From Mycoplasmopsis lipofaciens ATCC 35015 (lineage in GTDB: Bacteria > Bacillota_I > Bacilli_A > Mycoplasmatales > Metamycoplasmataceae): a stretch of 64,000 nucleotides of DNA. The position numbers and the translations under genes were made by a program. Position 1 is the stretch's first letter. Each line of letters begins with the position of its first letter. Of the stretch, positions 14,394-22,684 are shown piece after piece. A model generated the notes under the pieces. It made no database searches, was not told the origin of the DNA, and worked only from the letters and a program-made list of their open reading frames with translations. The DNA lies in assembly GCF_000686585.1 (NCBI RefSeq), contig NZ_JMKY01000001.1, positions 1 to 64,000 on the forward strand, in the 5' to 3' direction.

Positions 14394-14990
14394 ATGAGAT
14401 ATAGAGGTCCTGTATTTAAGAAATCACGTCGTTATGGTTTCTCAATTTTAGAAACAGGTAAAGAATTTGCTAAAGGCAAAAAACGTACTTATGCTCCAGG
14501 TCAACATGGTAATAAACGTGTTAAATTATCTGACTATGGTCAACACTTATATGAAAAACAAAAAGTTAAATTTATTTATGGACTTAACGAAAAACAAATG
14601 CGTAAAGCTTATGAACAAGCTATCAAAGTTAAAGGTGTTGCAGGTACTAACTTATTACAATTATTAGAAAGTCGTTTAGATAATGTTATTTATCGTGCTG
14701 GTTTTGCAAATACTAGAAGACAAGCAAGACAATTGGTAAGTCATAGTCATTTTACACTTAATGGTCATAAAGCTAATATTCCATCAATGATTGTTAAGCC
14801 TGGTGATAAAATTGTTTTAAAAGAAAAATCACGTAAAAATGTTCAAATAGTAGCTAATATGTCAGATATTAAAGCTGCTGCTTGATTAACATTAAAAGAT
14901 TTTGAATTGACTTTTGATAGAATGCCTGAAAGAAATGAAATCCATCCAAATGTAAAAGAAAACTTTATTGTTGAATTTTACTCAAAATAA
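14394..14990 (+). CDS. rpsD: 30S ribosomal protein S4
   Basis: Primary 16S rRNA-binding protein of the small subunit; 198 residues, as expected. The N terminus [19 protein letters not shown] is typical of Gram-positive-type S4 without the zinc cysteines. The S4 RNA-binding domain covers about residues 90-155 ([19 protein letters not shown]). The ATG at 14394 is preceded by GAAAGAGGAA, which favours it over an in-frame ATG six codons upstream. One TGA (Trp) near the C terminus extends the frame past 14885. It is followed 22 nt later by rpmE. Confidence 0.97.
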
Positions 14991-15012
14991 TAGTTAAAGA
15001 AGGAAATATATT

Positions 15013-15234
15013 ATGAAAAAAAATATTCACCCACAATATAACACAGTTGAAACAACATGTTCAACATGTGGTAAAAAATTTACATTTGGTACAACTAAAA
15101 AATCTATTTCAGTTGATGTTTGTTCAGGATGTCATGTAGTTTATACTGGTGACAGAACAAAAACAAAAGCAACAGGTATGGTTGATAAATTTAATCAACG
15201 TCTTGCAAAAGCACAAAAAAATTTAAAAAAATAA
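15013..15234 (+). CDS. rpmE: 50S ribosomal protein L31
   Basis: A 73-residue L31 of the zinc-binding type. Two Cys pairs (CSTC near 16-19 and CSGC near 38-41) form the zinc ribbon, and the body matches L31 in order. It is preceded by AAGGAAAT and probably cotranscribed with rpsD. A terminator follows at 15244-15273. Confidence 0.96.
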   Translation: MKKNIHPQYNTVETTCSTCGKKFTFGTTKKSISVDVCSGCHVVYTGDRTKTKATGMVDKFNQRLAKAQKNLKK

Positions 15235-15243
15235 TTCAAATTT

Positions 15244-15273
15244 AAAATTCTCTTTTTAAAGGAGAATTTTTTT
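15244..15273 (+). terminator. Terminator after rpmE
   Basis: AAATTCTC paired with GGAGAATTT, loop of about 8 nt, then a T run. Confidence 0.8.
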
Positions 15274-15359
15274 AGCACTTTTACGAATAAATAAATTTTT
15301 AAAAATATTTTTCTTAAATAAAAATACTATAAAAAAGCATAATAGAGCAAATTTTATTT

Positions 15360-15386
15360 TTAGCACTCTCATATTTGGAATGTTAA
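15360..15386 (+). promoter_or_regulatory. CIRCE operator of hrcA-grpE
   Basis: TTAGCACTC, a 9-nt spacer, then GAATGTTAA: the HrcA operator layout with two mismatches in the right arm relative to the canonical GAGTGCTAA. It lies just upstream of the -10 box TATAAT (15395-15400) and of hrcA, so HrcA should repress its own gene. Confidence 0.85.
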
Positions 15387-15407
15387 AAATCATATATAAT
15401 TATAATT

Positions 15408-16433
15408 ATGAAAAAAAATAAAATTATTGTAGATAATAAACAAATATTAACTGAGGAAAAACAAAATATATTTAAATATATTGTTGAAAGTTATATTGAA
15501 GAAGGATACCCAATTGGGAGTAACAATTTGGTAGAAAAATATAATTTAAATATTTCATCATCAAAAGTAAGATACATAATGAATGAACTAGAAAAATTAG
15601 GTTTTTTAGAAAAAACTCATACTTCTAGCGGAAGAATTCCTTCAAATAAAGGTTATGAATATTATGCAAATAATATTGTGACTCATGATGTTGATAAATT
15701 AAGAGATAGAGTTAAAGATTTGTTTGCTAAACGTAGAGTTAATATTGATGCAACTATTCAAGAAGCAGCTAATGCAATTAGTGAAGCTGTCGGTTTAACA
15801 TTAATAACGAGTCAAACTAACGAAGACGCAACGCTTAAGAGCATTCAACTTGTACCATTAACTAAAAATGAAGGAACTATAATATTGGTTACAAGTTATG
15901 GCGAGGTAACACATAAAACCATTACATTAGATTTAAATAAAGTTAATATGGAAGATTTAAGAATATCGATTAGAATCTTTAAAGAAAGGTTAATTGATAT
16001 ACCTATTTTAAAATTAAAATCAACAGCGGAATCACTTAAACCTATACTATCGCAAGTTGTTAAAAATTATGAAAGTATAATGGAAAGTTTTGTAAACAAT
16101 ATTTTTGATTTTGAACTTAAAAATGAAAATATTGTTTATGGAAAAAGCAATATTATTTTGGCTGACGATATTTCTCGTCCAGATTTAACTAAAATATTAA
16201 ATTTAATTGAAACAAAAAGCATTTGGCAAACCATTGAAGCAAACACAAATGATGATGATCCAATAAAGATTTCAATAAGAAATGATAATAGTACATTTAT
16301 TACTAAAAAAATAGCATATGATGGCAAAATAAAAGAAATAGCATTGGTTGGTTCTAAAAGAATGAATTATGAAAAAGGCTTGACAGCTCTTCAAATGCTA
16401 GAAGATTTAATTGCTAATAAAGGAGAAAAGTAA
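15408..16433 (+). CDS. hrcA: Heat-inducible transcription repressor HrcA
   Basis: Repressor of chaperone genes that binds CIRCE and is itself helped to fold by chaperonins. The 341 residues start with a winged-helix domain (about 15-85), including the family motif TSSGRIPSNKGY. Central and C-terminal dimerisation domains follow. The start ATG is only 7 nt after the TATAAT at 15395 and has no Shine-Dalgarno sequence, so the mRNA is probably leaderless. The stop overlaps the grpE start (TAATG). Two CIRCE sites in this window, here and before dnaK, define its likely regulon. Confidence 0.95.
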   Translation: MKKNKIIVDNKQILTEEKQNIFKYIVESYIEEGYPIGSNNLVEKYNLNISSSKVRYIMNELEKLGFLEKTHTSSGRIPSNKGYEYYANNIVTHDVDKLRDRVKDLFAKRRVNIDATIQEAANAISEAVGLTLITSQTNEDATLKSIQLVPLTKNEGTIILVTSYGEVTHKTITLDLNKVNMEDLRISIRIFKERLIDIPILKLKSTAESLKPILSQVVKNYESIMESFVNNIFDFELKNENIVYGKSNIILADDISRPDLTKILNLIETKSIWQTIEANTNDDDPIKISIRNDNSTFITKKIAYDGKIKEIALVGSKRMNYEKGLTALQMLEDLIANKGEK

Positions 16434-17263
16434 TGATTGCAGATTTTAATAAACTAAAATTGTTAGAAGGCGATGGAATTAAAGTTAATATAAAATGTTT
16501 TGATGAAAATGATCATTTAATTGATTTATATTCAAAAGAAAATGTGGATATTATTTTAGGTTCTAATTCTTTCTTACCTAATTTCGATTCAAATTTAATT
16601 AATAAAAAATACATGTTGAAGTATGAATTTAATTATCAATTTGATCAAAATTTTTCAGATGAAAAAGTTAAGGATAAAAATGTAAAATTTGTATTAGACT
16701 TACAAGAATATGAACCAAAACAATTTTTACAATTAAAATTAAATTATGCTAAATGTGTTCAAGATATTTTGGCAATGAAAATTGAAATGAAAAAGTTAGC
16801 TGATTCTAAAGTTGTTGAAAGGCTAACGGTACCACAAGAGGAAATTGACAAACAAAAAAAATTTGCTTTACAAAAATTTTTAGATGATTTTTTAAATCCG
16901 TATACTACTTTAAAAGTAGCAAGTGAATCTGGTAAAAATAGTGATAATCCATTAGTTCAAAATTATGTAATGGGTTTTGATATGGTAATAGGAATGATTG
17001 ATTCTGTGTTAAAAGATCATGGAGTTTCAATAATAAAACCACAGGTTGGAGAAATTTTTAATGCAGATACTTCTAAAATTATCGAAGTAATTGAAGATAA
17101 AACGGTTGAACCAAATAGTATATTGAAAGTTAATTCAATTGGTTTTAAACTTTACGACCGCCTAATTAAACCTGCATTGGTTGTTGTTTCGAAAAATACA
17201 AAACAAATACAAAAAAATAAACCTAAAAAGAAAAAAAGAAAAAATACTCAAAAAATTAAATAA
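16433..17263 (+). CDS. grpE: GrpE nucleotide exchange factor with N-terminal FKBP-like domain
   Basis: Co-chaperone that releases ADP from DnaK. At 276 residues it is longer than the usual 180-220. Residues from about 100 on fit GrpE: a long amphipathic coiled coil, then the beta domain with VKDHG-like (LKDHGVSII), GEIFN and SNSIL-type strands (VEPNSILKVNSIGFKLYDRLIKPA is the signature, key residues G, D, R, P). Residues 10-95 match trigger-factor-type FKBP peptidyl-prolyl isomerase domains in pattern: an initial GD, LGSNSFLPNFDSNL, then KxVKFVLDLQEYE. Several FKBP active-site aromatics look altered, so it may bind substrate without catalysis. The C terminus is a lysine-rich tail. It is coupled to hrcA. 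Confidence 0.88.
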   Translation: MIADFNKLKLLEGDGIKVNIKCFDENDHLIDLYSKENVDIILGSNSFLPNFDSNLINKKYMLKYEFNYQFDQNFSDEKVKDKNVKFVLDLQEYEPKQFLQLKLNYAKCVQDILAMKIEMKKLADSKVVERLTVPQEEIDKQKKFALQKFLDDFLNPYTTLKVASESGKNSDNPLVQNYVMGFDMVIGMIDSVLKDHGVSIIKPQVGEIFNADTSKIIEVIEDKTVEPNSILKVNSIGFKLYDRLIKPALVVVSKNTKQIQKNKPKKKKRKNTQKIK

Positions 17264-17332
17264 TATTTATTTTCTATTAAAAATTAATATAATTAAGTTA
17301 TTGGCATTATGTAATAAGAGAGGAAAAATAAA

Positions 17333-17779
17333 ATGAAAAAAGCAAAAAAATATGCAAAAATTGCTTTAATATTAGCAATTATTACAATAGTTTTAATAGT
17401 TATAAAATTTTTATCAATATCGATTACATTTTATAATTTAACCACTTCAGTAAGTAATAATAATAATTCGGATTCTAAAGTTATTTTATCAATATTACCA
17501 ACAACAGGTTTACTTTTATTTTTTAATTTAGTTTTAATAGGTATTATTATTACAAGCTTTGTATATAAAATTTTAACTCTAGTTGAAATTTCTCGTTTTG
17601 AAGAATTAAGAACATCATTTGTTTTAATTATTGTGGGTTTTTTTGTTCCACTTTGTTCAATAATTGGTCTAATTTTAATTTTAAAAAGCAAATCTAATAT
17701 AGAACAAAATCCATTTATACCTGAAAACAATGATATTACCGAACCAATAAATATAGATAACAATATAAAAGAAAATTAA
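17333..17779 (+). CDS. Small membrane protein, unknown function
   Basis: A 148-residue protein I do not recognise. Three or four hydrophobic segments are visible: about 8-32, 50-80 and 95-118, with a polar Asn/Ser loop (NNNNSDS) between the first two and an acidic Asn/Ile-rich tail. The N terminus MKKAKKYAKIA is basic, suggesting an inside orientation. AGAGAGG upstream is a fair ribosome site. It sits between grpE and a TM2-domain gene and may be cotranscribed with the latter. Confidence 0.7.
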   Translation: MKKAKKYAKIALILAIITIVLIVIKFLSISITFYNLTTSVSNNNNSDSKVILSILPTTGLLLFFNLVLIGIIITSFVYKILTLVEISRFEELRTSFVLIIVGFFVPLCSIIGLILILKSKSNIEQNPFIPENNDITEPINIDNNIKEN

Positions 17780-17825
17780 TTTTCTGTTTATTGAGTAATG
17801 TCAATAAATTTGTGAAGGAGGATAT

Positions 17826-18038
17826 ATGAAATCAACAAAAAGTAGAACAGCATTAGTGCTTTTATCATTTTTTTTAGGATTTTTAGGTGTTGATAGATTT
17901 TATGCAGGAAGAGTGTTATTAGGCATTTTTAAATTACTAACTGGAGGCGGAATTTTACTTTGACTATTGATAGATTTTATTTTGGCTGTTGTAGGTAAAA
18001 TGAAAGATAGTACAGGAGCATTCATTTCTGAATGATAA
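17826..18038 (+). CDS. TM2-domain membrane protein
   Basis: A 70-residue protein with the TM2 fold: FFLGFLGVDRFYAGR, a turn with Gly residues, then LLIDFILAVVGK. The DRFY and D residues are the conserved core of the family, whose function is unknown. GAAGGAGG precedes the ATG. Two TGA codons are read as Trp, the last just before the TAA stop. A hairpin terminator follows. Confidence 0.85.
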
Positions 18039-18045
18039 TACTTAT

Positions 18046-18081
18046 GAAATAATTGTTGAGCAATCGCAATTATTTTTTTAT
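18046..18081 (+). terminator. Terminator after TM2 gene
   Basis: AATAATTG pairs with CAATTATT around an 11-nt loop and is followed by a T run. Confidence 0.75.
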
Positions 18082-18116
18082 TGTATTTTTTATTTATTTG
18101 ATTATAATGTAAAACC

Positions 18117-18533
18117 ATGATTAAACAAGCAAGAAAAGACGCATGAAGCGTTGTAAAACGTGGCAATATGTTCATGTTGGCAATAGGTTTACTTTTAGGT
18201 GCTGCATTTAATGAAGTTGTTAAGTCATTTGCAAATGATATTATTATGGCTGCTATTGCAAATGCATTTGGAAAATCTAGTGTTGAAGGGTTAAGTGCAT
18301 ATGGAATTCTATATGGTAAATTCTTAGCAGCATTAATTTCATTTATTATTGTTGCATTATTTATATTTGTAGGACTTTGAGTTGTTTTTATTTTTGTGAA
18401 CATGCACAAACAAAGAAAGCTTCGTAAAAACCCACCTAAATTAGAAGAGCCAGCAAAACCAACAAATGAAGAGTTGATTTTAGATGAACTTAAAAAACTA
18501 AATGAACAATTAAGCCAATTAAACAAAAAATAA
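18117..18533 (+). CDS. mscL: Large-conductance mechanosensitive channel
   Basis: Homopentameric stretch-activated channel that protects the cell from osmotic lysis, important in a wall-less organism. The protein has 138 residues, the usual size. TM1 (GNMFMLAIGLLLGAAFNEVV) carries the small-residue gate face, followed by a short loop, TM2 (FLAALISFIIVALFIFVGL) and a basic then acidic C-terminal helix starting PTNEELILDELKKL, all in family order. TATAAT at 18103-18108 is only 8 nt before the ATG and no Shine-Dalgarno is seen, so it is probably leaderless. Confidence 0.93.
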
Positions 18534-18546
18534 ATTTTTAATTACT

Positions 18547-18577
18547 AACAAGGATGAAAGGCCTTGTTTTTTGTATT
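18547..18577 (+). terminator. Terminator after mscL
   Basis: AACAAGG / CCTTGTT stem with a short loop, followed by TTTTTT. Confidence 0.8.
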
Positions 18578-18659
18578 TTTTAACAAAAAAGAATAATTTT
18601 TTTCTTTTTTGTTTTATTGCAAATTTTTAATAAACCAATTTATGAAAGGAGGGGTGGAT

Positions 18660-18893
18660 ATGCATAATATGAGGCAATTAACTAAAGACGAACAAGCTAA
18701 TATTTATGGAGGATCTATGTCAGTCTTTTTATCATTGGCGCCGATGGTTATTTCAGGAGTAAGTGCTATTAGCAATATTATAAAAATGTTTATGTCTACA
18801 TCAGGAGAAATAAAAACAAAAGATAGCAGTCTAAAATGAAATGATGCTTCAAAAAAAGAATCACAGATTAAATCTATTTATTTAGCTTATTAG
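18660..18893 (+). CDS. Small peptide with double-glycine leader
   Basis: A 77-residue protein not matched to a known mycoplasma family. Residues 4-18 read MRQLTKDEQANIYGG: a short amphipathic leader ending in Gly-Gly, the layout of leaders removed by C39-peptidase ABC exporters in class II bacteriocins and peptide pheromones. The following 59 residues start with a hydrophobic helix (FLSLAPMVISGVSAISNIIKM) and end in a polar, Lys/Ser-rich tail. One TGA encodes Trp. A very strong ribosome site, AAAGGAGG, lies 8 nt before the ATG at 18660. No C39 exporter or immunity gene is visible nearby, so the secreted-peptide reading is a hypothesis; a small membrane protein is the plain alternative. Confidence 0.6.
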
Positions 18894-18955
18894 TGGGCAT
18901 TTATTAAATGTATATGTAAAAATAAAAAATCTCTTTTTATTAATTGGTTTTGAAT

Positions 18956-19055
18956 TATAATTAGAAAGTTACTTTTGTAACCATTCTGAACAGGTTTTTT
19001 AAGTATGTTTATACATCACCTCTAGGATGAGCCACAAAATTCAGGAGGATAAAGC
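18956..19055 (+). promoter_or_regulatory. Promoter and leader of rplU-rpmA
   Basis: TATAAT at 18956-18961 followed by a leader of about 88 nt containing a small stem GTTAC / GTAAC and GGAGGA before rplU. L21 operons of Firmicutes often carry a structured leader; here the position fits but I cannot confirm the known motif. Confidence 0.45.
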
Positions 19056-19355
19056 ATGTTAGCTATTATCGAAACTGGAGGCAAACAAATTTTAGTTAAA
19101 GAAAAACAAACTATTTTCATCGAAAAAATTGAAGGTGAAGAAGGTTCAAAAGTTTTATTTGACAAAGTTTTACTAGTTAATGAAAAAATTGGTAAACCAT
19201 ATCTTAAAGGAGCCAAAGTTGAAGGAATCATCCAAAAACAAGGCAAAGCAAAAAAAATAGTAGTATATCGTCATAATGCAAAAAGCACCCACAAACGTAA
19301 ATTAGGACACCGTCAACCTTATACACGTGTTGAAATTACAAAGATTGTAGGATAG
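19056..19355 (+). CDS. rplU: 50S ribosomal protein L21
   Basis: A 99-residue L21 of normal length. The N-terminal [11 protein letters not shown] and the C-terminal block [20 protein letters not shown] are diagnostic. It binds 23S rRNA in the large subunit. CAGGAGGAT precedes the ATG. It is followed after 4 nt by rpmA. The Prp protease gene that lies between rplU and rpmA in many Firmicutes is missing. Confidence 0.97.
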   Translation: MLAIIETGGKQILVKEKQTIFIEKIEGEEGSKVLFDKVLLVNEKIGKPYLKGAKVEGIIQKQGKAKKIVVYRHNAKSTHKRKLGHRQPYTRVEITKIVG

Positions 19356-19359
19356 TCAA

Positions 19360-19728
19360 ATGGCACACACGAAAGCCGGTGGTTCAACCCGTAACGGTCG
19401 TGATAGTCGCGGTCAAAGACTAGGAATTAAATTAGGTGATGGTCAATTTTGTACAGCTGGATCAATTATCTTCCGTCAAAGAGGAACAAAAATTTTTCCA
19501 GGTACAAATTGCGGACGTGGAAATGATGATACACTTTATGCTTTAATAACAGGATATGTAAAATTTGAAAAACGTAGAAATCGTACATATGCCTCTGTAT
19601 ATTCAACAAGAACTGTTGGAAAACCAGAAGTTGTGACAGTGAAACCAGAAGTTGAAAAAAATGTAACTGTTAAAAAAACAACAAAACCAGCTGCAAAAAA
19701 ACCAGCTGCAAAAAAAACTTCTAAATAA
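19360..19728 (+). CDS. rpmA: 50S ribosomal protein L27 with basic C-terminal tail
   Basis: L27 reaches into the peptidyl-transferase centre with its N-terminal arm. The start [16 protein letters not shown] is the mature arm; there is no cleavable Firmicutes propeptide, consistent with the absence of prp. The core ends near residue 88. It is extended to 122 residues by a Val/Thr then Lys/Ala-rich tail with two PAAKK units, uncommon for L27. The extension has the same reading frame and a normal stop, and a terminator follows, so it does not look like an assembly artefact. Confidence 0.95.
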   Translation: MAHTKAGGSTRNGRDSRGQRLGIKLGDGQFCTAGSIIFRQRGTKIFPGTNCGRGNDDTLYALITGYVKFEKRRNRTYASVYSTRTVGKPEVVTVKPEVEKNVTVKKTTKPAAKKPAAKKTSK

Positions 19729-19740
19729 TTTAAAACATAA

Positions 19741-19766
19741 AAAACCCGTTAATATACGGGTTTTTT
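19741..19766. terminator. Terminator between rpmA and adh
   Basis: AAAACCCGT / ACGGGTTTT stem with a TAATAT loop, T run on the plus strand and A run on the other; serves the convergent rpmA and alcohol dehydrogenase genes. Confidence 0.85.
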
Positions 19767-19774
19767 AAAATTAA

Positions 19775-20830
19775 TTATTTTCTAAAATCTATTACAGCTC
19801 TTCCCAAAAAATCTCCATTTTGTAATTTTTCAAAAATTTCAGGTACTTCTTCTAGTTTTACAATTTTTGTTACTTCTGATTTAACTTTTCCATCAGCTGC
19901 ATATTCAAGTGATTCTTGTAAATCTAATCTAGTTCCAACAATTGAACCAACCAATTCTCTTTCAAAAAGAACAGTTCAAAATACTGAAACATTAATATTA
20001 TCTTTACCTAATTTATCTTTTGAAGGTAATCCAACAAGAACTTGACGTCCGCCTCTTCTTAACATTTCCATCCCTTGTTCAGCAGCCTTAGTTGCTACAG
20101 ATGTATTTATAACAGCATGAACTCCTCCATTTGTAAAATCAATAATTTTCTTTACAAAATCTGAATCCTTTTTAGAATTATAAGCAGCTTCTGCTCCTGA
20201 TTTAATTGCTAAATCACATTTTTCGTCTGTTAAATCAATTCCTATTGGACGGTAACCCATAGCTTTAGCATATTGTATTGCTAATTGCCCTAGACCTCCT
20301 ACACCAATAATAGCACAATAATTTCCAGGTTTTAAATTAGCTCTTTTTATTGCTTTATATGTTGTTACTCCAGCACATACAACAGGTGCTCCAGTAATTA
20401 AGTCTAATTTTTCAGGAACTATTCCAACATAATCCTCGTGTCCAATTGCATATTCAGCAAATGAACCATCTTTAGTATAGGCTGACATATTTTGATTTGG
20501 ACATAATGTTTCTTCGCCTTGTAAACAAAATTCACAGTGTCCACATGCATCATGTAATCAAGCCAAACAAACACGATCTCCTTTTTTTAATCTTGTGCAA
20601 CCTTCACCAACTTCTTCAACAATTCCAATTCCTTCATGACCAGGAATTAAAGGATATTTAGGTTCAACTAATCAGTCATAATTAGCAGCATGCAAGTCGG
20701 TATGGCATATTCCCGATGTTTCCATTTTAATTAAAACTTCTTTGTATTTAGGAGTAGGAATTTCTACTTCTTTAATACTTCAATTTTTAGGTGATTCTAC
20801 AACAAATGCTTTCATTGTTTGTTTAACCAT
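19775..20830 (-). CDS. Zinc-dependent alcohol dehydrogenase
   Basis: A 351-residue medium-chain dehydrogenase interconverting alcohols and aldehydes with NAD(P). Catalytic zinc ligands are in GICHTDLHA (Cys near 44) and the PGHEG block. Four structural-zinc cysteines are in [15 protein letters not shown]. The Rossmann loop is [13 protein letters not shown]. Overall it resembles AdhP-type ethanol dehydrogenases. The start at 20830 follows AAGGAGAAG; a second ATG five codons in is a weaker choice. It is monocistronic, ending at the terminator shared with rpmA. A perfect 7-bp inverted repeat at 20862-20880 just upstream may be an operator. Confidence 0.93.
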
Positions 20831-20861
20831 TTCTTCTTCTCCTTAAAGTTTGTAATAAATT

Positions 20862-20880
20862 TATGGAAGATTATTCCATA
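20862..20880. promoter_or_regulatory. Palindrome upstream of adh
   Basis: TATGGAA-GATTA-TTCCATA, a perfect 7-bp inverted repeat 32 nt before the adh start. The size and position suggest a repressor site, but no cognate regulator is known from the window. Confidence 0.4.
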
Positions 20881-21027
20881 TTTTTATTTTAAAACTTTTA
20901 AATTGGTTTTTTTAATATTTAAAAAATAAATTAGTCAAAAAAAGAAAAGATTACCATTTTTAATAATTTTGTTCATTTTTTTAAATAGTTATTTGATTTT
21001 TATAAGAAAAAAGTGAATGGAGGTTTT

Positions 21028-21759
21028 ATGAATAATTTATTAGTTTACTTGGCATTTAAATATGAAGGCAATGTATTCAAAATTTATAATGCTTTAAAAA
21101 ATAAAGAAAAAATTAGCGATAAAGAAATAGAAAATACTATAAATTTTTTAAATGAAAATAAAATTAATTTCATTACAGTTTTAGATAAAGAATATCCTGA
21201 AAGAATAAAACAAGTAAAATATGTTCCTTATGTTCTTTTTTATAAAGGAAATATTGATTTATTAAATAAAAATACCATTTGTTTAGCAGGAGAAGACGCA
21301 AATAAAACCGTTTTTAGTTATATTAATAATTCATTACCAAAAATTGCCAAAAGCACTGTTTTAGTAACTAATAATTTTAAAAATCTAGATCAATTATTTA
21401 TTGATTTTTATCGCAAAATTAATAGACCGATAATTTTTGTATTACCGTTTGGACATGAATTTCAAAAAGATTACGGTAATCTAAATAATGAATTATATAT
21501 TTCGCCATACCCATGAAATACTCATGCGAAATATAAGCGTTTTAAAGAAAGAAATGTTTTAACAGGACTCATTTCTAATAAATTAATCATATACAATTGT
21601 TCAATTGATTCAGGAATATTAAACATTGCAAACGTTTTTAATAATTTAAATAAAGATGTTTGTTGTTATCCAGGTACTAACTTAGATGATGGGAATAATT
21701 ATTTAATAAAGATGGGTGCAAATTTAGTTACACATGTTGCTGAAATTGTAAATTTTTAG
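21028..21759 (+). CDS. DprA/Smf-like protein
   Basis: 243 residues. DprA loads RecA on single-stranded DNA during transformation. The N-terminal helical part contains YPERIKQVKYVPYVLFYKGN, typical of the segment before the DprA Rossmann fold. The C-terminal part has RNVLTGLISNKLIIYNCSIDSGILNIANV and the PG-x-N-LIKMGA end, also typical. The first Rossmann motif (normally GSR) and the SGxAxGID motif are replaced by unrelated residues (LAGEDANKT; NNFKNLDQL), so the DNA- or nucleotide-contact loop seems degenerate. The ATG at 21028 is chosen because GGAGG lies 5-9 nt upstream. The last bases overlap the convergent HAD gene. Confidence 0.82.
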
Positions 21760-22583
21760 TTTTTTAAAATTTTGTATATTGTTTCTCCAATAGTTCCAGA
21801 ATTATTATTTCCAATAATATGATTAGCTACATTTTTAGCATCTTGTGTACCGTTTTCCATACAGTATCCATGATATGCATTTTGTATCATTTCTAAATCA
21901 TTGCCAGAATCCCCAAAAGTGTAAATTTCATTTATGTTTATTTTTAGATAATTTGCAAGCTCAACAAGTCCATTTCATTTTGAGGTATTTAAACTATTAA
22001 TGTCAGTATAAATAGTATTGGTTAAAAACACTTTATATTTGTTTTGTAATTTATTTTTAAAGTATAAAGTAGTTTTATTTGCTAATTCTAGCGGATTTCT
22101 TATTGCTAATTGACAAATTATGTTTTTTGAATCATTTGCAACATCAAGTAATTTTTGATATGAACAAAAGTTACTTAAATTCATATCCATGATTGCTTGT
22201 TCTTTCATTCAATGTGGAAAATTGTTATTTTTCATTCATGTTCCAGTAAAGTTAGGTGTATCAAGACTTAATATTAAATCATGTGTTTCACAATATTTAT
22301 GCATTAGCTCTAAAACAGATTTATCTATTTTGCCTAATGAAACTCATTTTTTATTTTTAACATCATAAAATAAAGAACCGTTTGAACAAATTAAAAAATC
22401 AATACCTTTGATTGTTTTAAGTAAAGGTAACGTCTTTTGTAATCCTCTTCCTGTTGAAATAACATTAAAGTTCCCAGATTTTTGAGAAAATAATAAAGCT
22501 TCTTGAGTGAAAGGGTGCACAACGTTTTCAGATGTTAATAATGTTCCATCTAAATCAAAAGCAAATATTTTGTGTTTATTCAT
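21756..22583 (-). CDS. HAD-superfamily phosphatase, Cof type
   Basis: A 275-residue Cof-type phosphatase. Motif I is FDLDGTLL (residues 9-16), motif II is ISTGRG, and the metal-binding motif IV GDSGNDLEM lies near the C terminus. Four TGA codons encode Trp. It is probably a sugar-phosphate or flavin phosphatase; the substrate is not inferable. The stop codon lies inside the end of the convergent DprA-like gene, a 4-nt overlap. A paralogue is at 2299-3141. Confidence 0.9.
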
Positions 22584-22684
22584 AATACCTCTTATTTTTA
22601 TACAATCTTTCGTAATAAATACAATTTTATAAAAAAAATAAAAAATATATATTTAATAATAATAATTAATATAAAATAGTGCTT

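Noticed and set aside
15272-15282. TTAGCACTT half of a CIRCE element after rpmE
   Set aside because: No matching right arm at a 9-nt spacing; the complete operator is at 15360-15386.
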